From: Niallia sp. FSL W8-0635
GTDB taxonomy: Bacteria; Bacillota; Bacilli; Bacillales; Cytobacillaceae
DNA: 64,000 nt
Direction: 5' to 3'
Assembly: GCF_038007965.1 (NCBI RefSeq)
Contig: NZ_JBBOYD010000001.1
Location: 1,962,501 to 2,026,500, forward strand
The number at the start of each line of letters is the position of its first letter. Within the stretch, counting starts at the first letter, position 1. The position numbers and the translations under genes are program-made. Positions 30,882 to 40,645 of the stretch are shown here, piece by piece. The notes below the pieces were generated by a model, which made no database searches, had not been told where the DNA came from, and saw only the letters and a program-made list of their open reading frames with translations.

Positions 30882-31604
30882 ATGGGGCAATGGATTTTAA
30901 TTACTGGTGCATCTGGTGGAATAGGACAAGCAATTGCGAAACAGTTAGCAAAGGAAGGCTATTCGCTTTATTTGCATTTTCATCAAAACCAGCGAGCTAT
31001 CGAGGGATTGCTTTTAGAGTTAAAGCAGTATGGAGGAGAATATTTTCCAATACAAGCAGATTTAAAACAACCAGATGCTTATAAAAAAATAGTGGAAAAC
31101 ATTTTTACACTCGATGGCATCGTTCATGCGAGCGGCATTAGTACATATGGGTTATTTACTGATATGAAGGATGAAGAAATGAAGGATTTATGGAATGTCC
31201 ACGTTCATTCGTTCATGTGCATGGCAAGAGAACTATTGCCCAAAATGCTTTCTAAGCAAAATGGCAATATCATCGCTATAACAAGTATATGGGGGCAGGT
31301 TGGTGCTGCGATGGAAGTGGCCTATTCTACTGTAAAGGGTGCACAAATAAGCTTTGTGAAGGCATTAAGCAAGGAACTAGCCTATAATGGTATTCGCGTG
31401 AATGCGGTAGCGCCTGGTGCCATTGAAACGAATATGCTTCATGCATTTTCACCAGAGGAATTGCAACTAATCGAAGATGAAATTCCAATGGGGAGACTAG
31501 GAAGACCGAAAGAGGTTGCTGAAAGTGTAGCATTCTTATTATCCGAGAAATCCTCTTATATGACAGGCCAAGTGCTTTCGCTAAATGGAGGTTGGCATAT
31601 GTAA
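30882..31604 (+). CDS. ymfI: Short-chain dehydrogenase/reductase YmfI
   Basis: NAD(P)-dependent oxidoreductase of the SDR family, FabG-like, 240 aa. It shows TGASGGIGQAIA near residue 8, HASGIS near 80, the catalytic serine in ITSIWG near 138, and Y-x3-K in AYSTVKGA near 150. It ends with GQVLSLNGGW. ATG 30882 follows GGAGACGAGCA; a longer frame from 30738 overlaps ymfH and lacks support. Substrate unknown. Confidence 0.92.
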   Translation: MGQWILITGASGGIGQAIAKQLAKEGYSLYLHFHQNQRAIEGLLLELKQYGGEYFPIQADLKQPDAYKKIVENIFTLDGIVHASGISTYGLFTDMKDEEMKDLWNVHVHSFMCMARELLPKMLSKQNGNIIAITSIWGQVGAAMEVAYSTVKGAQISFVKALSKELAYNGIRVNAVAPGAIETNMLHAFSPEELQLIEDEIPMGRLGRPKEVAESVAFLLSEKSSYMTGQVLSLNGGWHM

Positions 31605-31699
31605 TAGCTTTTTCCAATTGCTTTTCATGCATATTATTTCAGGAACTATCCAAAATAATGATGTAATGCACATTTAAGCAAGGAAAGGGGTATTTCAAT

Positions 31700-31957
31700 A
31701 TGTCTATTCTAGAAAATTGGGATCAATGGAAAGACTTTCTAGCAGATCGTCTTCATCACGCTGAAAATGAAGGAATGAACCAAGCGGTAATAGGAGATCT
31801 TGCATTTCAAATAGGAGATTACCTATCCAATCAAGTTCAACCAAAAAATGAACAAGAAAAAATTCTATCCGATTTATGGTCAGTTGCTGACGAACAAGAA
31901 CAACATGCAATCGCTAATATGATGGTAAAACTAGTCCATAATAACGGAACAAAATAA
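31700..31957 (+). CDS. ymfJ: DUF3243 protein YmfJ
   Basis: Small acidic soluble protein of 85 aa, DUF3243, widespread in Bacillaceae and of unknown role. It begins MSILENWDQWKDFLADRL and contains no membrane segment. ATG 31700 follows GGAAAGGGG. It keeps its B. subtilis position between ymfI and ymfK and ends with a clear terminator. Confidence 0.9.
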   Translation: MSILENWDQWKDFLADRLHHAENEGMNQAVIGDLAFQIGDYLSNQVQPKNEQEKILSDLWSVADEQEQHAIANMMVKLVHNNGTK

Positions 31958-31965
31958 CACTTGTA

Positions 31966-32008
31966 AAAAAGCTCGATAAATAGAGGCATATTTATCGAGC
32001 TTTTTCTG
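31966..32008 (+). terminator. Terminator of ymfJ
   Basis: Stem AAAAGCTCGATAAATA / TATTTATCGAGCTTTT then T-run. Confidence 0.92.
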
Positions 32009-32019
32009 TTGGGAAAAGA

Positions 32020-32135
32020 GCTTATAACAGAGAGCATCTCTGAGCCCGAAGGCAAGAAAAAGTAGAGCGCAAGGTAACAGAGAAGCCGTCTCTCTGCCCG
32101 AAAATAAGAAAAATAAAGCACAAGGTAAAAGAGGA
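32020..32135 (+). repeat. Degenerate two-unit tandem repeat, about 52-bp period
   Basis: CCCGAA-x3-AAGAAAAA-...-AGC-x-CAAGGTAA occurs at about 32045 and again 52 bases later, each unit preceded by an AGAG...CTCT inverted stretch. The rest of the 486-base ymfJ-ymfK gap (to 32443) shows no gene. Confidence 0.6.
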
Positions 32136-32443
32136 AGTCAGTCAAAAGCACATAAAAACACAGCTATTCCTCAAAGCGGAAGAACCTTCGAAGAGTAATC
32201 ATTATCTCGACTCAGAATGAAAAAAGTACAGCCACTCATCCCAAATAAAAGTAGCTATTTTTAAAGAAAATGAACAGAATTTATGGGGAGGCAAAGCAAC
32301 ATTTTTCTAGAAAACAGCTTTTCGACAAAAAGTCCATCTTTTTTTCTATTTTTACCCCTTTTTTCTTGATTATTTATACCATTCCTATATGATAGAAATT
32401 AAAAGACTAGAAAATTTCACTTGATATTTGTAGGAGGATTTTT

Positions 32444-33235
32444 TTGGAACCAAAAGAATGGTATTTAGAATACGAAATTCAAAAAAACCGACCTGGCCTA
32501 TTAGGAGATATATCCTCTTTACTAGGGATGCTTTCTATCAATATAATCACCATTAATGGAGTAGACGATGGCCGTCGCGGCTTATTAATGTTAGCAAAAA
32601 ATAAGGAACAAATAAAAAGATTAGAATCTATTCTCTATACAATGGACACAATAAAAGTAATCAAGCTTAGAGAACCTTCTCTAAGAGATAAACTTGCGGT
32701 GAGACATGGTCGGTATATTCAAAGAGATGCTGATGATAAAAAAACATTTCGATTTGTTCGCTATGAGCTTGGATTGTTAGTAGATTTTATGGCTGAACTG
32801 TTTAAGACAGAAGGTCATAAATTAATAGGTATTAGAGGGATGCCACGTGTAGGTAAAACAGAGTCTATTGTTGCTGCTAGTGTTTGTGCAAACAAAAGAT
32901 GGCTTTTAGTAAGCTCTACCTTGTTAAAGCAGACCATTCGCCAATCCTTAATGCAAGGAGAATACAATGAAAACAATTTGTTTATCATTGATGGAATTGT
33001 ATCTTCCAAGCAAATCAATGAGCGGCATTGGGCGGTAATTAGAGAAGTGATGCGCCTGCCATGTATAAAAGTGGTAGAACATCCCGATGCCTTTGTACAT
33101 AATACAGAATACACTTTAGATGATTTTGATTATATTATTGAGCTAAGACATGAGCCAGACGAGGAGATTCTTTATGATGTTCATAAAAAGAATACTCTTG
33201 CTATAGAAAGTGAATTCGAGGGTTTTGATTTTTAG
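32444..33235 (+). CDS. ymfK: DUF3388 protein YmfK
   Basis: 263 aa protein of unknown function. The first 80 residues look like an ACT-type fold (NRPGLLGDISSLLG, then NIITINGVDDG), and GIRGMPRVGKTES near residue 127 looks like a P-loop nucleotide-binding motif. The start is TTG with TAGGAGGA 8 bases upstream. Its end overlaps the upstream region of rodZ, whose TTG lies 20 bases past the stop. The ACT and P-loop readings are mine from motif inspection. Confidence 0.85.
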   Translation: MEPKEWYLEYEIQKNRPGLLGDISSLLGMLSINIITINGVDDGRRGLLMLAKNKEQIKRLESILYTMDTIKVIKLREPSLRDKLAVRHGRYIQRDADDKKTFRFVRYELGLLVDFMAELFKTEGHKLIGIRGMPRVGKTESIVAASVCANKRWLLVSSTLLKQTIRQSLMQGEYNENNLFIIDGIVSSKQINERHWAVIREVMRLPCIKVVEHPDAFVHNTEYTLDDFDYIIELRHEPDEEILYDVHKKNTLAIESEFEGFDF

Positions 33236-33254
33236 TAAGTTGGAAGGTGTTATC

Positions 33255-34136
33255 TTGAGTGAATTAGGAAATCGTTTAAAGGAAGCAAGAGAAGCGAAGG
33301 GACTAACGTTAGAGGAATTACAGGAAATTACAAAAATCCAAGTCCGCTATTTAGTTGGAATCGAAGAAGGTAACTACAGCATGATGCCGGGTAAATTTTA
33401 CACTCGAGCATTTATTAAACAATACGCAGAAGCGGTAGATTTAGTGCCAGAAGAATTATTTGAAGAATATAAAGAGGAAGTGCCGACAACAGCAAACGAT
33501 GAGTTACCGCAAAATTTATCGAGAGTGAATTCAAGAAGATCCTTAGATGGAGCGAGTTCAAAGGTGCTTGATATTCTGCCTACTATCCTTATTGCTATTC
33601 TAGTTCTAGCAGTTGCTTTCTTAGTTTGGTACTTTGTGTATGCGAAAGATTCCAATCCAGACAAACAGTCCAATAATGATACGGAACAGAATTCTGTTTA
33701 TATGAAATCTGATTCGTTAAATGAGAAGGAAGAAGAAAAAGCAAACGAAGAAGAGACCACTAAAGAAGAAAAAGTAGTAGAAGAAGAAGAGAAAAAAGTA
33801 GAAGAAGAGAAGCCGAAACAAGAGATTACGAAAAAAGAAACATCTGGAAGAACGACTACTTATGAAGTGAAAAATGCGGAGAAGTTTGTTGTGAAGCTAG
33901 TTTCAAGCGGAAAAGTTTGGGTCGATATTCAAAATGGCAAAAACTATTCTTTTTTCCAAGGTATTCTTGAAAAAGGCGGAACGGAATCCAAGGAAGAAGA
34001 TTTATCAAAAGAGACAGAAGCACATATTATTATCGGAAACAGTCAAGTAGATGTTTTTGTCAATGATGAAAAATTAGAGCTTGGTGATTCTTCCTCTAGA
34101 CAAGATCTTGTCATTAAATATATAAAAGAAGAATAG
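33255..34136 (+). CDS. rodZ: Cell-shape protein RodZ (YmfM)
   Basis: Links the MreB cytoskeleton to the elongation machinery at the membrane. The 293 aa product has an N-terminal helix-turn-helix domain (LGNRLKEAREAKGLTLEELQ from residue 3), one transmembrane helix near residues 115-137, a long Glu/Lys-rich linker, and a C-terminal DUF4115 beta domain. The start is TTG at 33255, 6 bases from GGAAGGTG; the frame opens at 33210 within ymfK. Confidence 0.92.
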   Translation: MSELGNRLKEAREAKGLTLEELQEITKIQVRYLVGIEEGNYSMMPGKFYTRAFIKQYAEAVDLVPEELFEEYKEEVPTTANDELPQNLSRVNSRRSLDGASSKVLDILPTILIAILVLAVAFLVWYFVYAKDSNPDKQSNNDTEQNSVYMKSDSLNEKEEEKANEEETTKEEKVVEEEEKKVEEEKPKQEITKKETSGRTTTYEVKNAEKFVVKLVSSGKVWVDIQNGKNYSFFQGILEKGGTESKEEDLSKETEAHIIIGNSQVDVFVNDEKLELGDSSSRQDLVIKYIKEE

Positions 34137-34160
34137 TCATCGATTCGATGACTATTTTTC
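34132..34160 (+). terminator. Terminator of rodZ
   Basis: Stem AATAGTCATCG / CGATGACTATT with T-run, overlapping the stop codon. Confidence 0.9.
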
Positions 34161-34251
34161 GCTATTACAACGTATTTAGGTTATAATACTAATGTTTTTA
34201 ATTTATTTTTTGGAAGTGACGATTTATCGTCATGGTAATGGAGGATGTAAG

Positions 34252-34830
34252 ATGAATTTACCAAATAAGATTACCGTAGCAAGAATTTTATTAATCCCTG
34301 TTTTTCTAGTAATCATGCTAGTAAATTTTTCATGGGGAGAGCTGACGCTTCTAGGTGTTACTTTACCAATGACACATTTTATCGGTGCCTTGATTTTTAT
34401 CATAGCATCAACAACGGATTGGATTGATGGACACTTTGCGAGAAAATATAATCTAGTAACGGATTTAGGGAAATTTTTAGATCCTTTAGCAGATAAATTA
34501 TTAGTTTCTTCTGCGCTAATTGTTTTAGTAGGATTGGATATGGCACCTGCATGGATTGCTATTGTTATTATCAGTAGAGAATTTGCAGTAACTGGCTTGC
34601 GTTTAGTACTTGCTGGTGGCGGTGAAGTTGTCGCTGCGAATATGTTAGGAAAAATTAAGACATGGGCGCAAATTGTTGCGATTTCGGCACTTTTACTACA
34701 TAATATGATTTTCGCACTTGTCTCACTACCATTTGATATCATTGCATTATGGGTTGCTTTGATTTTTACTATTTGGTCTGGCTGGGATTATTTTGCAAAA
34801 AACAAACAGGCTTTTGTTTCATCCAAATAA
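34252..34830 (+). CDS. pgsA: CDP-diacylglycerol--glycerol-3-phosphate 3-phosphatidyltransferase
   Basis: Makes phosphatidylglycerol phosphate, the committed step to phosphatidylglycerol and cardiolipin. The 192 aa membrane protein starts MNLPNKITVARI and has the CDP-alcohol phosphotransferase motif DWIDGHFARKY...LGKFLDPLADK (about residues 60-85), with all acidic residues present, and four to six hydrophobic segments. ATG 34252 follows GGAGGATGTAAG; the frame opens at 34192. Essential in most bacteria. Confidence 0.96.
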   Translation: MNLPNKITVARILLIPVFLVIMLVNFSWGELTLLGVTLPMTHFIGALIFIIASTTDWIDGHFARKYNLVTDLGKFLDPLADKLLVSSALIVLVGLDMAPAWIAIVIISREFAVTGLRLVLAGGGEVVAANMLGKIKTWAQIVAISALLLHNMIFALVSLPFDIIALWVALIFTIWSGWDYFAKNKQAFVSSK

Positions 34831-34848
34831 AATAGAGGAATAAAAAAA

Positions 34849-34900
34849 GAGGACATCTGTTTATGACAAGCGAATATTGCTTTATAAGAGATGTCCTTTC
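34849..34900 (+). terminator. Weak terminator of pgsA
   Basis: Arms AGGACATCT / AGATGTCCT enclose an internal loop of about 30 bases; the T-run is broken (TTTCTTC). Confidence 0.55.
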
Positions 34901-34931
34901 TTCATGATCGACAAAAAGGGGGAGCAATAGA

Positions 34932-36170
34932 ATGAATGCAGAGATTATCGCAGTTGGCTCAGAATTATTGCTTGGACAAATTGCTAATACAAATGCCCAA
35001 TTTATTTCCAAGCATCTAGCCGACTTAGGAGTAAATGTTTATTATCATACAGTGGTTGGAGATAATGCTGCTCGTTTAAAGGAAGCAATTAAAGTTGCTG
35101 AGAGTCGAGCGCAATTGCTTATTTTCTCTGGAGGACTTGGTCCGACGAAGGATGATTTAACGAAAGAAACGATTGCGAATCATATAGGGAAAGAGCTTGT
35201 TTTTGATGAAACAGCTCTTCAATCAATTGAAGACTATTTTATAAAAACAAAACGTACGATGACGGAAAATAATAAAAAACAAGCATTGGTGCTAGATGGC
35301 TGTAACGTTCTTCCGAATGACCATGGGATGGCTCCGGGGATGTTTTTGAAAAAAGACGATCATTTTTACATGCTTTTACCTGGACCTCCAAAAGAAATTC
35401 AGCCAATGTTTGTCCAATATGGATTTAAAGCAATACAAGAGCAGATGACAAGTAAAGATGTCATTGTTTCGCGTGTGCTTCGTTTTTTTGGAATTGGAGA
35501 GTCTTTATTAGAAACCAAAATAGAAGACTTAATTGATGCACAGACAAATCCAACTATCGCGCCTCTTGCAGGGGACGGGGAAGTAACATTACGTATTACA
35601 TGCAAAACTGATTCAGTGACAGAAGCAGATAAATTAATTGCTAAGACAGAGGAAGAAATTTTCTCAAGAGTAGGCGAATTTTTCTATGGATATGATGACA
35701 CAACATTAATGAACGAACTCGCTCACGTATTATTAAAGAAAAATTTGACCCTTGCAGCAGCTGAAAGCTTAACAGGAGGACTGTTTCAGCAGGAGGTTAC
35801 GAGTATTCCTGGTGCTGGAAATATTTTTCAAGGGGGAGTGGTCTGTTACACAAATGAGGTGAAACATCAGATCCTTCATGTGAAAGAGACAACCATTAAA
35901 GAACATGGCGTTGTAAGCGAGCAATGTGCGAAAGAGCTAGCTGAAAATGTTGCCCAATTATTAAATGCTGATATTGGCATAAGTTTTACAGGAGTTGCTG
36001 GTCCAGATGAACTGGAAGGGAATCCAGTAGGTACTGTTTATATTGGACTTGCTAAAAAAGGGGAGCCGACAAAGGTAGAAGCGCTAGCCTTAAGTGGAAC
36101 AAGAGCTGGTAATCGAATGAGAAGTGTTAAATATGGCCAATATTTTTTATTGAAAATGCTACAGGAATAG
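34932..36170 (+). CDS. cinA: Competence/damage-inducible protein CinA
   Basis: Two-domain protein of 412 aa. The N-terminal MoCF-biosynthesis-like pyrophosphatase domain begins [21 protein letters not shown], with [14 protein letters not shown] near residue 65. The C-terminal nicotinamide-nucleotide amidase domain has AAESLTGG near residue 275 and [10 protein letters not shown] near 300. It probably repairs or recycles pyridine nucleotides. ATG 34932 follows AAAGGGGGAGC. The pgsA-cinA-recA order is conserved in Firmicutes. Confidence 0.95.
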   Translation: MNAEIIAVGSELLLGQIANTNAQFISKHLADLGVNVYYHTVVGDNAARLKEAIKVAESRAQLLIFSGGLGPTKDDLTKETIANHIGKELVFDETALQSIEDYFIKTKRTMTENNKKQALVLDGCNVLPNDHGMAPGMFLKKDDHFYMLLPGPPKEIQPMFVQYGFKAIQEQMTSKDVIVSRVLRFFGIGESLLETKIEDLIDAQTNPTIAPLAGDGEVTLRITCKTDSVTEADKLIAKTEEEIFSRVGEFFYGYDDTTLMNELAHVLLKKNLTLAAAESLTGGLFQQEVTSIPGAGNIFQGGVVCYTNEVKHQILHVKETTIKEHGVVSEQCAKELAENVAQLLNADIGISFTGVAGPDELEGNPVGTVYIGLAKKGEPTKVEALALSGTRAGNRMRSVKYGQYFLLKMLQE

Positions 36171-36245
36171 ACTATATAGGCGTAAGTAACGATTTCTTGC
36201 TTGCGTCTTACTAGGGTAGAGCTTCTCCCGTAAAAAATAAAAAAA

Positions 36246-36259
36246 CGAATGAATGTTCG
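36246..36259 (+). promoter_or_regulatory. LexA (DinR) binding site upstream of recA
   Basis: CGAATGAATGTTCG matches the Gram-positive SOS box CGAAC-N4-GTTCG with one change. It lies 116 bases before the recA start and implies damage induction. Confidence 0.8.
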
Positions 36260-36374
36260 ATTTTTTACTGTACAAATGAAAAGAAAAAAGGTATATTAAT
36301 AATATAATCTTTTAAGAGAACGAATGAATCAGTGAAGTATGAGATTCATTTTTTATATAAGGAGGAGAACGTTT

Positions 36375-37418
36375 TTGGGCGATCGTCAAGCTGCGTTAGA
36401 AATGGCATTAAAACAAATAGAAAAACAATTTGGTAAAGGTAGTATTATGAAATTAGGAGAACAAGCAGATAGAGTCATTTCTACTTCTCCAAGTGGATCA
36501 TTAGCTTTAGATGCAGCTTTAGGTGTTGGTGGCTATCCAAGAGGGCGTATTATTGAAATATATGGTCCTGAAAGTTCAGGTAAAACAACAGTAGCATTGC
36601 ATGCTATTGCTGAGGTTCAGGCAAATGGCGGACAAGCAGCATTTATTGATGCTGAGCATGCATTAGATCCAGTTTATGCACAAAAGCTAGGTGTTAATAT
36701 TGACGAGTTATTACTTTCTCAACCAGATACTGGAGAGCAAGCGTTAGAAATTGCAGAAGCCTTAGTCCGAAGTGGGGCTGTGGATATTTTAGTTATTGAC
36801 TCTGTAGCTGCACTTGTACCAAAAGCGGAGATTGAGGGAGAAATGGGAGATTCCCATGTTGGACTTCAAGCACGTTTAATGTCACAGGCGCTTCGTAAAT
36901 TATCTGGAGCAATTAATAAATCAAAAACGATTGCTATTTTCATTAACCAAATCCGTGAAAAAGTCGGTGTTATGTTCGGAAACCCTGAGGTAACTCCTGG
37001 TGGACGTGCATTGAAATTCTATTCATCTGTTCGTTTAGAAGTTCGCCGTGCTGAAACGTTAAAACAAGGGACAGACATGGTAGGGAACAAAACAAAGATT
37101 AAAGTTGTTAAAAATAAGGTAGCACCACCTTTCAAAGTGGCAGAAGTTGATATCATGTATGGAGAAGGTATCTCAAAAGAAGGCGAGATTATTGATCTTG
37201 GTTCAGAACTTGATATTGTTCAGAAGAGTGGAGCTTGGTATTCTTATAATGAAGAAAGAGTAGGACAAGGTCGTGAAAACGCGAAGCAGTTCTTAAAAGA
37301 AAACGTTGAAATGCGTCTGGAAATTCAAAAGAAAATCCGTGAACACTACGGACTAGATAAAGAAGTTACATTAAAGCCAGAAAATGACGACCAAGAAAAA
37401 TTTGAATTAATCGATTAA
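36375..37418 (+). CDS. recA: Recombinase RecA
   Basis: ATP-dependent strand-exchange protein and SOS coprotease. The 347 aa product starts [20 protein letters not shown] and has Walker [10 protein letters not shown] near residue 65, Walker [12 protein letters not shown] near 138 and the DNA-binding loop 2 region [18 protein letters not shown]. The start codon is TTG, 9 bases after AAGGAGG; the frame opens upstream at 36339. A small hairpin (ATGAATC/GATTCAT, about 36322-36348) ends in a T-run before the ribosome binding site and might attenuate. Confidence 0.97.
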   Translation: MGDRQAALEMALKQIEKQFGKGSIMKLGEQADRVISTSPSGSLALDAALGVGGYPRGRIIEIYGPESSGKTTVALHAIAEVQANGGQAAFIDAEHALDPVYAQKLGVNIDELLLSQPDTGEQALEIAEALVRSGAVDILVIDSVAALVPKAEIEGEMGDSHVGLQARLMSQALRKLSGAINKSKTIAIFINQIREKVGVMFGNPEVTPGGRALKFYSSVRLEVRRAETLKQGTDMVGNKTKIKVVKNKVAPPFKVAEVDIMYGEGISKEGEIIDLGSELDIVQKSGAWYSYNEERVGQGRENAKQFLKENVEMRLEIQKKIREHYGLDKEVTLKPENDDQEKFELID

Positions 37419-37423
37419 TCCTT

Positions 37424-37468
37424 AAAAAAGATGGTATAGTGGTATATCCACTTTTCCATCTTTTTTTA
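37424..37468 (+). terminator. Terminator of recA
   Basis: Stem AAAAAGATGG / CCATCTTTTT with inner AGTGG/CCACT arm and T-run. Confidence 0.92.
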
Positions 37469-37762
37469 CTTGATTATTAATAAGAGACTATTAATTAGCC
37501 AATAGAATCTATCGTTATCTCATGCTATTTTATTATAACTAAAAAAACTTCTTGAGAAAAACACACGGAATAAAAGACCAAATCAGGTTTAACAAGCCTA
37601 ATTCCTGACCATAATACGGATGATAGGTTAGATAGTGAGAATCTATTACAGTTTAATAGGGAGAACTTTCATACATATATAGGAATAATAGAGCAATTGT
37701 TGGAGGAAAAAGGCTAACAAGATAGCCAATGAGAAATAGGTTAATCCTACTAGTTCAAAGTC
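37469..37762 (+). other. recA-rny gap, no gene
   Basis: No gene is supported. A TCAGG/CCTGA hairpin is visible around 37583-37612. The pbpX gene that B. subtilis carries here is absent. Confidence 0.5.
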
Positions 37763-37791
37763 TTGACAATAAATTGGTACAACTATACAAT
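37763..37791 (+). promoter_or_regulatory. Sigma-A promoter of rny
   Basis: Consensus TTGACA (37763-37768) and TACAAT (37786-37791) with exactly 17 bases between them. The start of transcription would be near 37798, about 140 bases before the gene. Confidence 0.75.
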
Positions 37792-37940
37792 TGAATTGTA
37801 TATTTTACATTTTTATAAGTATGAAAACCTAGAAAACGTTTATATGACTAGGGAAAAATTTCGATTGAAAAAAGGAACATTAAGCCAATACTTTTAAAAT
37901 CGTAACAAACACAATTTGATAGCAAGAGGAGGTGAAAATG

Positions 37941-39509
37941 ATGGATTTATTAGAAATCATCTCCATTTTGCTTATTCTAATCGTTATTGCCGTTGTTGGC
38001 TTTGTTGTATATTTTATTCGAAAGTCCAATGCTAATGCAAAAATTAGCAATGCAACGATGACTGCTGAACAAATTATTGAAAATGCAAAGCGTGAAGCAG
38101 ACGCATTGAAAAAAGAAGCTTTGTTAGAAGCAAAGGATGAGATTCACAAGCTTCGTAGTGAAGCAGAACTAGAAGTTCGTGATCGAAGAAATGAACTACA
38201 AAAACAAGAAAATCGTTTATTGCAAAAAGAGGAAAATCTTGATCGCAAGGGAGAAGCGTTAGACAAACGTGAATCAGTTTTAGAAAAGAGGGACGATTCT
38301 CTTAATAAAAGACAACAGCATATGGAAGAGATGGAAAGCAAAGTGGACGAGATGGTTCGCAAGCAGCAAACAGAACTAGAGCGCATTTCTGGATTAACTC
38401 GAGAAGAGGCAAAGTCCATCATTTTAGAGCGTACAGAGCAAGATGTTGCTCATGATATTGCGATAATGATTAAAGAAAGTGATACTAGAGCAAAAGAAGA
38501 AGCAGATAAAAAGGCAAAAGAAATTCTGTCACTTGCAATCCAACGATGTGCGGCTGATCATGTTGCAGAAACTACAGTTTCCGTTGTCAACCTTCCAAAT
38601 GATGAAATGAAAGGGCGAATTATCGGTCGAGAAGGTCGAAATATTCGAACACTTGAAACATTAACAGGAATTGATTTAATTATTGATGATACACCAGAAG
38701 CAGTTATTCTATCTGGTTTTGATCCAATAAGACGTGAAACTGCAAGACTTGCGTTAGATAAGCTCGTTCAGGATGGTCGAATCCATCCAGCTCGTATTGA
38801 AGAAATGGTTGATAAGGCTCGCCGAGAAGTGGATGAACATATTCGTGAAATCGGAGAACAAACTACGTTTGAAGTTGGAGTTCATGGATTGCATCCAGAT
38901 TTAATCAAAATTCTTGGACGTCTAAAATTCCGTACAAGCTATGGACAAAATGTATTGAAGCACAGTATGGAAGTGGCACAATTATCAGGAATCTTAGCTG
39001 CTGAACTTGGAGAAGATCAAACCCTTGCCCGCAGAGCAGGATTACTACATGACATTGGGAAAGCAATTGACCATGAAGTAGAAGGAAGCCATGTGGAGAT
39101 TGGTGTTGAGCTTGCTACCAAGTATAAAGAGCATCCTGTTGTAATCAATAGTATCGCATCCCATCATGGTGATACAGAACCAACTTCAATTATCGCAGTA
39201 CTAGTAGCTGCTGCTGACGCACTTTCAGCTGCAAGACCAGGAGCGCGAAGAGAAACATTAGAAAATTATATTCGCCGTCTTGAAAAGTTAGAAGAAATTT
39301 CAGAATCTTATGATGGAGTAGAGAAATCATTCGCTATTCAAGCAGGTCGTGAGATTCGAATTATGGTGAAACCAGATCTTGTAGATGATTTAGAATCCCA
39401 CCGATTAGCTCGCGATATTCGTAAGAAAATCGAAGAGGAACTAGATTATCCAGGACATATAAAAGTAACCGTGATTCGTGAAACAAGAGCGGTTGAATAT
39501 GCTAAATAA
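37941..39509 (+). CDS. rny: Ribonuclease Y
   Basis: Membrane-anchored endoribonuclease that initiates decay of most mRNAs in Gram-positives. The 522 aa product has an N-terminal transmembrane helix (about 6-28), a long Glu/Lys-rich coiled coil (to about 210), a KH domain ([15 protein letters not shown] near 225) and an HD domain ([12 protein letters not shown] near 380). Starts at GTG 37932, ATG 37938 and ATG 37941 are all in frame; 37941 is 8 bases from GGAGG. It works with the RicA complex encoded nearby. Confidence 0.96.
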   Translation: MDLLEIISILLILIVIAVVGFVVYFIRKSNANAKISNATMTAEQIIENAKREADALKKEALLEAKDEIHKLRSEAELEVRDRRNELQKQENRLLQKEENLDRKGEALDKRESVLEKRDDSLNKRQQHMEEMESKVDEMVRKQQTELERISGLTREEAKSIILERTEQDVAHDIAIMIKESDTRAKEEADKKAKEILSLAIQRCAADHVAETTVSVVNLPNDEMKGRIIGREGRNIRTLETLTGIDLIIDDTPEAVILSGFDPIRRETARLALDKLVQDGRIHPARIEEMVDKARREVDEHIREIGEQTTFEVGVHGLHPDLIKILGRLKFRTSYGQNVLKHSMEVAQLSGILAAELGEDQTLARRAGLLHDIGKAIDHEVEGSHVEIGVELATKYKEHPVVINSIASHHGDTEPTSIIAVLVAAADALSAARPGARRETLENYIRRLEKLEEISESYDGVEKSFAIQAGREIRIMVKPDLVDDLESHRLARDIRKKIEEELDYPGHIKVTVIRETRAVEYAK

Positions 39510-39511
39510 GG

Positions 39512-39539
39512 AAACGGTGCGATTGCACCGTTTTTTTTA
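39512..39539 (+). terminator. Terminator of rny
   Basis: Stem AAACGGTGC / GCACCGTTT with a 4-base loop and T8. Confidence 0.94.
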
Positions 39540-39657
39540 TAGGGGAAAATTTATAAGTACTCCCGAATCTTTCATGAAAATCTAATTGGATTTGCAAAGG
39601 GTAGAGAATTATATGGTACACTAGTACATAGTGAAGATTAGAAAGTAGGATTTTGAT

Positions 39658-40455
39658 ATGCATATTTTATTTATTGGAGATGTCGTAGGCTCTATGGGTC
39701 GAGACATGATTAAAGAGTACGTACCAAAGCTAAAGGATAAATACCGACCACAGTTAACAATTATCAATGGAGAGAATGCTGCTGGTGGGAAAGGAATAAC
39801 AGAGAAGATTTATCGAAGCTTTTTGGAAATCGGAGCTCAGGCTGTAACAATGGGAAATCATACATGGGATAACCGCGAAATATTTGAGTTTATTGATAAC
39901 GCGAAGTATTTAGTACGCCCTGCTAACTTTCCGGAAAACAATCCAGGAAAAGGGATGGTTTTTGTTAAAATAAATGATATCGAAGTAGCTGTTATCAATT
40001 TACAAGGGCGCACTTTTATGAATCCGAGTGACGATCCATTTATCGTAATTGATCGCTTAGTAAAGGAAGCGAAAAAGCGTACCGATATTATTTTCGTTGA
40101 TTTTCACGGGGAAGCTACTAGTGAAAAGCAAGCAATGGGATGGTATTTAGATGGAAAGGTTACGGCAGTTGTTGGAACACATACACATGTGCAAACAGCT
40201 GATAATCGCATTCTTCCAAATGGAACTGCTTTTATGGCGGATGTTGGCATGACAGGACCATATGATGCCATACTTGGTATGCAAAAAGAATTAGTGCTAA
40301 ATCGCTTTTTGACAAATCTGCCAACACGCTTTGAGCCACCCAAAAGCGGGAGAGCACAGCTTAGCGGGTGTTTGATTGAAGTGGATAAGAAGACTGGCAA
40401 GGCGAAGAAAATTGAGCGCATTTTAATTAATGAAGATCATCCTTTTTATTCGTAA
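39658..40455 (+). CDS. ymdB: 2',3'-cyclic-nucleotide phosphodiesterase YmdB
   Basis: Calcineurin-like metallophosphoesterase affecting biofilm and motility decisions in B. subtilis. The 265 aa product has the metal-ligand segments FIGDVVGSMGRDM (residue 5 on), INGENAAGGKG near 37, MGNHTWDN near 65, VDFHGEATSEK near 148 and GTHTHVQTADN near 173, so the two-metal centre looks complete. ATG 39658 follows AGTAGGA. It sits directly after rny, as in B. subtilis, and is followed by the repeat carrying the IS. Confidence 0.94.
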   Translation: MHILFIGDVVGSMGRDMIKEYVPKLKDKYRPQLTIINGENAAGGKGITEKIYRSFLEIGAQAVTMGNHTWDNREIFEFIDNAKYLVRPANFPENNPGKGMVFVKINDIEVAVINLQGRTFMNPSDDPFIVIDRLVKEAKKRTDIIFVDFHGEATSEKQAMGWYLDGKVTAVVGTHTHVQTADNRILPNGTAFMADVGMTGPYDAILGMQKELVLNRFLTNLPTRFEPPKSGRAQLSGCLIEVDKKTGKAKKIERILINEDHPFYS

Positions 40456-40482
40456 AGAAAAGTAGCTCTTCCTTCTTTCTTG

Positions 40483-40609
40483 AAGGCTGTTTTCTAAAAG
40501 ATTGTTGCTTTCTCAATAGAAAAAATCAATTAATGAGGAAATCTGAGCAGCCTGAATACACGTAGAGTCCTATGGGATTAGCGAGACAGGCGAGACCCCG
40601 GAGGCGAAG
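40483..40609 (+). repeat. Left arm of an inverted-repeat element split by the IS
   Basis: It begins AAGGCTGTTTTCTAAAAGAT and has GCCTGAATACACG and GCGAGACAGGCGAGACCCC. The right arm (42051-42135) ends with the reverse complement of the same terminus (ACTTTACGAAAACAGC) and holds GTGTATTCAGGC. Together they form a MITE-like element of about 210 bp. The type is common in Bacillaceae intergenic DNA. Confidence 0.75.
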
Positions 40610-40645
40610 TGTAGTGACCCCCAAAAATTAGACACATATTTTATT

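Noticed and set aside
34230..34742. 170-codon minus-strand frame over pgsA
   Set aside because: Fully antisense to pgsA and without translation signals.
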